Source: Candidatus Omnitrophota bacterium (GTDB lineage: Bacteria > Omnitrophota > Gorgyraeia > JACOVV01). Taken from it: 10,594 nucleotides of DNA. The stretch covers positions 1 to 10,594 of the forward strand of contig JAHFFC010000020.1 of NCBI GenBank assembly GCA_023248175.1, in the 5' to 3' direction. Positions 5,433 through 10,594 of the stretch are shown here, one piece after another. Position 1 is the first letter of the stretch; each line of letters opens with the position of its first letter. The notes under the pieces were generated by a model. It did not search any database. It was not told the origin of the DNA and was given only the letters and a program-made list of their open reading frames with translations. Both the position numbers and the translations under genes were made by a program.

Positions 5433-6710
5433 ATGGATAACACGCTGAATGAGATCGAAAAGTTAGTTTGTCTTTACTATGAAGATTTAGCGAAAAAAGA
5501 GGCGGCTAAGAAGGTGGATCGTGTCAGTTTGAGCATGCCGATGTTTGATTCAAGGGAGGCCATCCGGGCTATTCGGACTCTATTAGGCGGATGGATTTCT
5601 CAAGGGCCCAATGTAGCGGCTTTCGAGAAAGCTTTTGCTCAATACATCGGCTGCAAGGCGGGGGTGGGCGTTAATTCTGGTTCTTCCGCTAATTTGCTGG
5701 CGCTTCTTGCTTTGAAAGAAGTCTACCATTTTCAGGACGGAGATGAAGTGATTGTCCCAGCCGCGACGTTTGCCACGGTAGCGATGCCGGTTATCCAGAC
5801 GGGATTAGTTCCTGTTTATGTGGATGTGAATCGGAGCACTCTTAATATAGATCCCGAGCAAATTCCGTCCGCGGTTTCTAAGAAAACGCGGGCGCTGATG
5901 CCGGTTCACACCCTCGGCTATCCGGCGCAGATGCCCCGGTTGATAGAATTATCCTCCCGGTGTCATCTGGTTGTTCTTGAAGATTGCTGTGAGGCTCATG
6001 GTTCGTCCATTGACCTGAAAAAAGTGGGAAGTTTCGGGGAAATCGCCACCTGCAGTTTTTTTGTGGCGCATAATATGACTACGGGCGAGGGAGGAATGAT
6101 TGTTACCGATAACGAAAAATTAGAAACGGCATGTCGTTCTCTGCGGGAATTTGGCAGGTGCGACCAAAAAACGGTTTCAAAACAGCGGTTTTATTCCGAC
6201 GGAGTTTTAACGGATTACGACCGTCGTTATATCTTTGAACGACTTGGGTATAATTTTCGGATGACCGATATCACAGCGGCTTTTGGCATTGAGCAATTGC
6301 TCAAGCTGGATGGAATGAATGAACAGCGTCGGGCGAATGCCGATTTGCTGAAAGAACTTTTAAAGGATTCAGCGGGAGAATTTCTTGAACTGCCGAATGA
6401 GGAGTCCGGGTATCGCCACACGTATTACACATTTCCGATCGTGCTTACAGAGCGGTTTCCGTTTTCGCGAAGGGAGTTTGTTGAGCATCTCGAGGCCAAT
6501 GGAATTGAGACACGGCCGCTCTTCGCTGGTTGTTTGCCTGATCAGCCGGGATTCCGTAAATCTCCCGGACGGATTGTCGGGTCATTGCCCAATTCGCGTT
6601 TCTTAAGAGACCGGTTGGTTTTTGTGGGCATTCACCCCGGGTTGGGCGAGTGTCATATTGAATACATGGCGGAAGTGATTAATTCCTTCGTGTTAGCCAG
6701 GGAAAAATGA
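5433..6710 (+). CDS. RfbH-like sugar 3-dehydrase (DegT/DnrJ/EryC1/StrS fold, His-type)
   Basis: This 425-residue PLP/PMP-fold enzyme resembles RfbH (CDP-4-keto-6-deoxyglucose 3-dehydrase, E1) along its length. Shared features include the N-terminal helix before the fold, NSGSSANLLAL (81-91), GDEVIVPAATFATV, LEDCCEAHGSS (182-192), SFFVAHNMTTGEGG (208-221), YDRRYIFERLGYNFRMTDI (262-280) and the closing LFAG..GSLPNS..VGIHPGL. His213 (codon 6069-6071) replaces the Schiff-base Lys of ordinary aminotransferases, as in E1 and ColD, which deoxygenate C3 rather than aminate. The Cys-rich GRDCxC segment of E1 is here GRCDQKT, and cysteines spaced for a [2Fe-2S] cluster are absent, so a ColD-like mechanism without the cluster is possible. 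The start has AAGGG 5 bases upstream, after the REPIN-like element. The end overlaps the next gene (ATGA). The substrate is unknown; the enzymes that would make a 4-keto-6-deoxy sugar are not clearly present. Confidence 0.88.
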   Translation: MDNTLNEIEKLVCLYYEDLAKKEAAKKVDRVSLSMPMFDSREAIRAIRTLLGGWISQGPNVAAFEKAFAQYIGCKAGVGVNSGSSANLLALLALKEVYHFQDGDEVIVPAATFATVAMPVIQTGLVPVYVDVNRSTLNIDPEQIPSAVSKKTRALMPVHTLGYPAQMPRLIELSSRCHLVVLEDCCEAHGSSIDLKKVGSFGEIATCSFFVAHNMTTGEGGMIVTDNEKLETACRSLREFGRCDQKTVSKQRFYSDGVLTDYDRRYIFERLGYNFRMTDITAAFGIEQLLKLDGMNEQRRANADLLKELLKDSAGEFLELPNEESGYRHTYYTFPIVLTERFPFSRREFVEHLEANGIETRPLFAGCLPDQPGFRKSPGRIVGSLPNSRFLRDRLVFVGIHPGLGECHIEYMAEVINSFVLAREK

Positions 6711-7690
6711 GGCCGCCTGTTTTAATTACAGGGGGGGCTGGTTTTATCGGTTATCACTTGGCGAGATACCATTGTCAACTCGGTGATTCCGTGGTTTTGC
6801 TGGATAATTGTTTTAAAAATGAAGGCAAAGTAGATCAGAGTTTTCAGGAGCTCATCACCGAGCCTAACATACAATTTATTTTGACCGATTTGACTCAGTC
6901 GCTTCTTGACATTAACGTAGGAAAGGAATTTTCGATCGTTTATCATTTAGCGGCGATTAATGGGACTCGCCTTTTCTACGAAATGCCTTTTGAAGTTGCC
7001 AGCACCAATCTTTTATCAACGCTTAACCTGTTGGAATGGTTTCAGTCGAAATCGGCGGATAGATTGGTTTACGCTTCCACATCTGAAGTATACGCCGATG
7101 CCGGAGAATTAGGACTTCTGAATATCCCAACTAACGAAGAAACTCCTGTTGTTTTTACTCAACCTACCAAAGTACGATTTTCCTACGGGGCCAGCAAGTT
7201 CATGGGAGAGTTTCTCTGTTTACAGTTTGGAAAGAAATCAAATGTTCCAACTTCCGTGGTTAGGTATCATAATATCTACGGGCCACGCATGGGAAATAAA
7301 CATGTAATCCCAGAATTTATCGCCAGAATGGAGAAAAACGAGAAGCCTTTTCGGATTTATGGCGGGAATGAAACAAGGGCATTTTGCTACATTGACGACG
7401 CCGTTGAAGCGACTTACCGTGTGGCGACGACTTCTTCTTGTGAAAACGAGATTATTCATATCGGTAACTCGGATGAGGAAATCAGCATCGAATCCTTAGC
7501 GAAGTTGATGATGGGACGATTGGGGAAAGAGTCCGAAATCCTTGAATGCGGAGGCCGAAGCGGTTCGGTGTCGAGGCGGTGTCCTGACGTTTCAAAACTG
7601 CAGAGGTTAACCGGTTTCAAAGCTAGAATCAATCTAAAAGAGGGTCTCTCCAGAACGTTGGATTGGTATCTTAGCCGGAGCGCTTTATGA
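6707..7690 (+). CDS. NAD-dependent epimerase/dehydratase (extended SDR), intact active site
   Basis: This 327-residue nucleotide-sugar modifying enzyme shows ITGGAGFIG (7-15), HLAAING (80-86), the YASTSEVYA strand (122-130) with the catalytic Ser/Thr, and SYGASK (159-164) with Tyr160 and Lys164. RYHNIYGPRMGN and RAFCYIDDAVEATYR follow, with a C-terminal RRCPDVSKLQRLTGF like the substrate-binding region of UDP-xylose synthase and GalE-like enzymes. The epimerase, decarboxylase and 4,6-dehydratase subfamilies all use this layout, so the exact reaction is open. Context suggests it acts on the same sugar as the neighbouring dehydrogenase and dehydrase. It begins in the ATGA overlap with the upstream gene, with AGGG 4 bases before the ATG. 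It ends in another ATGA overlap with the next gene, which implies translational coupling. Confidence 0.92.
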   Translation: MRPPVLITGGAGFIGYHLARYHCQLGDSVVLLDNCFKNEGKVDQSFQELITEPNIQFILTDLTQSLLDINVGKEFSIVYHLAAINGTRLFYEMPFEVASTNLLSTLNLLEWFQSKSADRLVYASTSEVYADAGELGLLNIPTNEETPVVFTQPTKVRFSYGASKFMGEFLCLQFGKKSNVPTSVVRYHNIYGPRMGNKHVIPEFIARMEKNEKPFRIYGGNETRAFCYIDDAVEATYRVATTSSCENEIIHIGNSDEEISIESLAKLMMGRLGKESEILECGGRSGSVSRRCPDVSKLQRLTGFKARINLKEGLSRTLDWYLSRSAL

Positions 7691-9876
7691 CGACACCCAT
7701 CTTGTCTGTAGTCATCCCTGTCTACAATGAAAAAGAGAACATTGCCCCTTCTGTAGAAAGAATCCTGATGGAATTCGGGCCGGTGGGCAAACAATGTGAA
7801 ATCTTATTTGTCGATGACAATAGCCCAGATGGCACTGCCGAGGAAGTGGAACGGATCGCTCGGTTAACGCCCCAAGTGCGGTTGGTTCAGCATGGAAAAA
7901 AAGAAGGCATTGGAGCCGCGCACCACGCAGGTTACCACGCGGCAAAAGGAGAATATATCCTTTGCATTGATGTTGATTTATCCCAATCCCCTTCCGATTT
8001 GCTGAGGATGAAGCAATTGCTGGATGCTGGTTATGATTTAGTGGTGGGTTCTCGCTATATGCCTAGCTCCAAACAAGTAGGTAAATCCCTGTCCAGAGAT
8101 TGGGGGAGCAAAGGAATGAACTGGATCGCGCGCGTCTTTCTGGGGATTCCACTGACCGATTCCACTCATACATTCCGAGTTTTTCGCAAGTCATTGCACG
8201 ATGCCCTTTGTTCTCAGTTGGATCAAAAAGGGCACCCCAGTTTCCAAATTCAATTTTCTTTCTGGGCCGCTCGCCGCGGATTTCGCCTTAGTGAGGTTGC
8301 CATCCAATTTGTAGAGCGTTCCGCCGACCGCGGGCAATCAAAACTCTCGATTCGTAGAGAACTACCATTATTTCTGAGGTTAGTCGGACGCCTCATGTTT
8401 ATTCGAATGGCAAGGGTTTTACCTTTTATGACAGTTCTCTTTGTTTTTCTGTCTCTGCGACTGATAGGGATCGGCAATCCAATTTTGGGCACCGCCCCAA
8501 CAAGACAAGCCGACAATGCGCAAGTCGCCAGGAATTACTATCTTCATCACAACCCTTTTTTGTTAGCGGAATTGGACGTAGACGGAGCAAAACCGATCTA
8601 CCAATTGCTTGAACTGCCCATCATTCCTTATGCAGTTTCGATTTTATACCGAATTTTTGGAGGGGTTCACGAGTGGATCTATCGGCTTGTCACATTGTTA
8701 TTTTCATTGGCAACATTTCTCATGCTATATCAATTTGTTAAACTTGTGTACGATCGGACAACCGCTGTCGCCGCCATCATCGCCTATTGCTTGTCTCCAT
8801 TGGAAATTATTCTGGCTAAATCCTTATTAATCGAGAGTGTCTTGTTGTGTTTTTCCCTATCCTCTATTTTTTTTCTCTACAGATGGATTTTTTTTCAAAG
8901 CAGAACTTCCTATTGGGTTTCATGTTTTTCTCTAGCCATTGCCATATTGTTAAAACCGTACAGTATGTACCTTTTTCTTCCAGCCGCCTATCTTTTTTAT
9001 TTGAAGAATGGCGCTTTGTTTTTGAGACAGATTAGTTTCTGGTTTTTGATCAGTTTTTGTATGGGTACGTTCATTTTTTATCTTGCTTGTCAAAATCAGT
9101 TGATTACTGCAGGCATGCCAACGCTATACACAATCTCAAGTATGTTGGAAAACAGTTTACAGTTAATTGGGACACCCTCAGCGATACCTGCTAGAGCATT
9201 TGTGAATAGATTATACAGTATTTTTACTCAAGACATGCTCACTCCAATGATGTTTTTACCGCTTCTGACAGGGGTTTTTATTAAAATTCATTCACGAACG
9301 AAAGGTTTATTCCATCTGTGGCTCCTGGCGGTGGCTGTTTATTTTCTCATCTCCCCTTATGTGATTACTTTTCACGGCTATTATTCTTTGCCAGCTTTGC
9401 TCCCTTGTTCTGTTTTTATCGGGGTGGGAGCTAAACAGATGATTCAGGGAGGACTTTTCAAGAATAAGAAGATTTTCTATAAGAAAACCGGGGTTGTCTT
9501 CCTGGGCTTAATTGCCTTAGCTTGTACCTTACGAGAAGCAGGAGCGAGTTACCTGACGACTCCGGAACAAAAAGCACTGGTTGAAGCGGGGCGCAGGGTA
9601 AACCAGTTGGTTGAGAAGGACGCGGTGGTCATTGCCTGCGCGAAAGGGATTTCTCCTACCAGTCTGCTTTATTACGCAAACAGAAAAGGGTTTGTCACTA
9701 AAGATGCCACTGTTGGATTTATTGAAGAGGACATTAAAAAAGGCGCGCAATACTTTGTCACTGTGGCACCGGAGATGGTAGAAGACAAACAAGAGTTAGG
9801 ACAGTATTTATACAAAAGGCATGGACTGGTTGAGAGAGAGGCTGGTTATGTCATATTTAGACTTAAGAAGATGTAA
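7687..9876 (+). CDS. Fusion of polyprenyl-phosphate sugar synthase (GT2, DPM1-like) and PMT/ArnT-like GT-C transferase
   Basis: A 729-residue protein with two catalytic halves. Residues 1-240 are a DPM1-like GT2 domain: VVIPVYNEKENI (8-19), VDDNSPDGT (42-50), IDVDLSQSP with the metal-binding DxD (95-97), GSRYMP (121-126), DSTHTFRVF and a closing FVERSADRGQSKLSIRRE. Such domains load a sugar from a nucleotide donor onto a polyprenyl phosphate at the cytoplasmic face. From about 243 to 620 it becomes very hydrophobic with around ten membrane segments. The first outer loop has TRQADNAQVARNYYLHHN, with Asp276 where PMT/GT39-type enzymes keep their catalytic Asp, and ends LLELPIIPYAVSILYRIFG. A soluble tail (about 620-729), probably periplasmic, includes the LLYYANRKGFV motif common in these proteins. 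One polypeptide could therefore make and use the lipid-linked donor. GGAG lies 6 bases before the ATG; the gene is last in the operon. Confidence 0.9.
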   Translation: MTTPILSVVIPVYNEKENIAPSVERILMEFGPVGKQCEILFVDDNSPDGTAEEVERIARLTPQVRLVQHGKKEGIGAAHHAGYHAAKGEYILCIDVDLSQSPSDLLRMKQLLDAGYDLVVGSRYMPSSKQVGKSLSRDWGSKGMNWIARVFLGIPLTDSTHTFRVFRKSLHDALCSQLDQKGHPSFQIQFSFWAARRGFRLSEVAIQFVERSADRGQSKLSIRRELPLFLRLVGRLMFIRMARVLPFMTVLFVFLSLRLIGIGNPILGTAPTRQADNAQVARNYYLHHNPFLLAELDVDGAKPIYQLLELPIIPYAVSILYRIFGGVHEWIYRLVTLLFSLATFLMLYQFVKLVYDRTTAVAAIIAYCLSPLEIILAKSLLIESVLLCFSLSSIFFLYRWIFFQSRTSYWVSCFSLAIAILLKPYSMYLFLPAAYLFYLKNGALFLRQISFWFLISFCMGTFIFYLACQNQLITAGMPTLYTISSMLENSLQLIGTPSAIPARAFVNRLYSIFTQDMLTPMMFLPLLTGVFIKIHSRTKGLFHLWLLAVAVYFLISPYVITFHGYYSLPALLPCSVFIGVGAKQMIQGGLFKNKKIFYKKTGVVFLGLIALACTLREAGASYLTTPEQKALVEAGRRVNQLVEKDAVVIACAKGISPTSLLYYANRKGFVTKDATVGFIEEDIKKGAQYFVTVAPEMVEDKQELGQYLYKRHGLVEREAGYVIFRLKKM

Positions 9877-9880
9877 AGAT

Positions 9881-10594
9881 TTAAAACAGGGTGAGCGGTT
9901 TCATCCGGTGAAGCCATCGGGTTTTATCCAGCAGACGCAGGGATTCTTGCTGCGGGGAGCCGTACAAAGTGTACGGTTTTTTTCTTTTGAGGAGGGCTCG
10001 CGCGAGCACTTTCCACGGGAAAAAGAACCGGTTTCCATGGTAGGAACACAGATGAATGTCAGCGTGTTCCATCAATGAAGCTCTCTCAAAGAGTTCGGTC
10101 AACGCATAGTTGTTTGGATTATAGCAAAGTAAATCAACAAAGGTATGTCCGGTGCGGGTCCATTGCACCCAAGCAAGAAGTGTTTTACGGAGTTGGTCAG
10201 ACTCCACCCAGGGTTTTTCCAAGTAAAGAGGACAAAGGGCCCGCTGAGCCTTACCCCATTTTTTCAAGAAACGTTGTCGGTTCCTCTGAATAAAATCAAC
10301 GTCTTTAGTCTTTCCACCGCTGGAAGCTTTCTCCATATGATAAACGTAAGCGCCCGTCGCCATCACACAGATGAAACCGGCCCTCTTGGCTTGCAGGGAG
10401 TAATCAATATCCTCATAGTAAGCCTTTTCGTACTGTTCATCCAAGGGACCAACGGCATCAATGACCGAACGCTTGATTAAGAGACAGAAACCAATGGCGG
10501 TCCCCATCTCGATCACGCGGGCGAGTTCTGTCCGGCTGATCGCGTAGGCATCAACACTGGCGAGATTGGCTTCAGCAGGTCCCCCGCCAAAAGA
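9881..10594 (-). CDS. Glycosyltransferase family 2 protein, C-terminal 237 residues (5' end outside window)
   Basis: The reading frame stays open to the window edge, so the GTG at 10516 is not the start. The visible part begins SFGGGPAEANLASVDAYAIS. It then shows the second half of a GT-A glycosyltransferase fold: GTAIGFCLLIKRSVIDAVGPLDE followed by the acidic motif YYEDIDYSLQAKRAGF, typical of rhamnosyl/galactofuranosyl-type GT2 enzymes acting at the inner membrane face on polysaccharide repeats. After the GT2 core, about 130 further residues (AWVQWTRTGHTFVDLLCYNPNNYALTEL split over helices, then SYHGNRFFF and KKKPYTLYG) form a tail I do not recognise. It converges on the preceding operon with 4 bp between stop codons. 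The operon's terminator lies inside this gene, antisense, near its 3' end. Confidence 0.85.
   Translation of the reverse strand, partial: SFGGGPAEANLASVDAYAISRTELARVIEMGTAIGFCLLIKRSVIDAVGPLDEQYEKAYYEDIDYSLQAKRAGFICVMATGAYVYHMEKASSGGKTKDVDFIQRNRQRFLKKWGKAQRALCPLYLEKPWVESDQLRKTLLAWVQWTRTGHTFVDLLCYNPNNYALTELFERASLMEHADIHLCSYHGNRFFFPWKVLARALLKRKKPYTLYGSPQQESLRLLDKTRWLHRMKPLTLF
9960..9983 (+). terminator. Rho-independent terminator for the sugar operon, embedded in the convergent gene
   Basis: CCGTACA (9960-9966), loop AAG, TGTACGG (9970-9976), then seven T (9977-9983), C and four more T. This is a classical intrinsic terminator about 84 bp beyond the stop of the GT2/GT-C fusion. On the opposite strand the same bases encode KKKPYTLYG of the convergent glycosyltransferase. 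It has no T-tract in the leftward direction, so it should be directional. Confidence 0.8.

Noticed and set aside
7456..7794. 112-codon minus-strand open frame across the SDR/fusion junction
   Set aside because: It lies wholly antisense to two strongly supported genes, with no start signal and no family resemblance.
1..10594. tRNA, rRNA, CRISPR array, insertion-sequence transposase or defence genes
   Set aside because: I saw no cloverleaf with a CCA-type end, no regularly spaced repeats and no transposase or nuclease family motifs on either strand.

Overview
This window looks like a chromosomal segment of an uncultivated, moderate-GC, Gram-negative-type bacterium. Housekeeping DNA-metabolism genes sit next to a surface-polysaccharide or nucleotide-sugar locus. 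GC-rich hairpin repeats of the REP/REPIN type lie in the gaps. The overall style (small TPR protein, sugar-modification islands, these repeats) reminds me of candidate-phylum genomes such as Omnitrophota, but that is only an impression. No taxonomic marker in the window was compared with anything.

Left region (1-2901): the C-terminal end of a family 4-type uracil-DNA glycosylase is followed at once by priA, the primosomal replication-restart helicase. A 28-bp near-palindrome covers the glycosylase stop codon and the bases just before the preferred priA start. Facing priA, and overlapping its stop codon by 4 bp, is a 194-residue TPR protein. That gene has a clear sigma70-type promoter placed so close to the ATG that the mRNA is probably leaderless.

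Intergenic hub (2902-3164, 263 bp): this is the longest non-coding stretch. It holds the leftward TPR promoter with an overlapping palindrome, an 11-bp inverted repeat enclosing a GC-rich hairpin, and a rightward TTGACA/extended -10 promoter. The rightward promoter is followed by a perfect 7-bp inverted repeat and a strong Shine-Dalgarno.

Central operon (3165-9876, plus strand): five tightly packed genes. They are a UDP-sugar 6-dehydrogenase, an extended SDR whose YxxxK tyrosine is Leu, an RfbH-like PLP sugar 3-dehydrase with His in place of the usual Lys, a second and intact extended SDR, and a 729-residue fusion of a DPM1-like GT2 domain with a PMT/ArnT-type multi-membrane GT-C domain. Start/stop overlaps link four of the junctions or nearly so; the exception is a 121-bp gap that contains a REPIN-like double hairpin. 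Together the genes suggest synthesis of an unusual (possibly deoxy or uronic) sugar, its loading onto a polyprenyl phosphate, and periplasmic transfer. The final acceptor and the first pathway steps are not in the window.

Right edge (9881-10594, minus strand): a partial GT2 glycosyltransferase converges on the operon. A textbook rho-independent terminator for the plus-strand operon is embedded, antisense, inside this gene's coding sequence.
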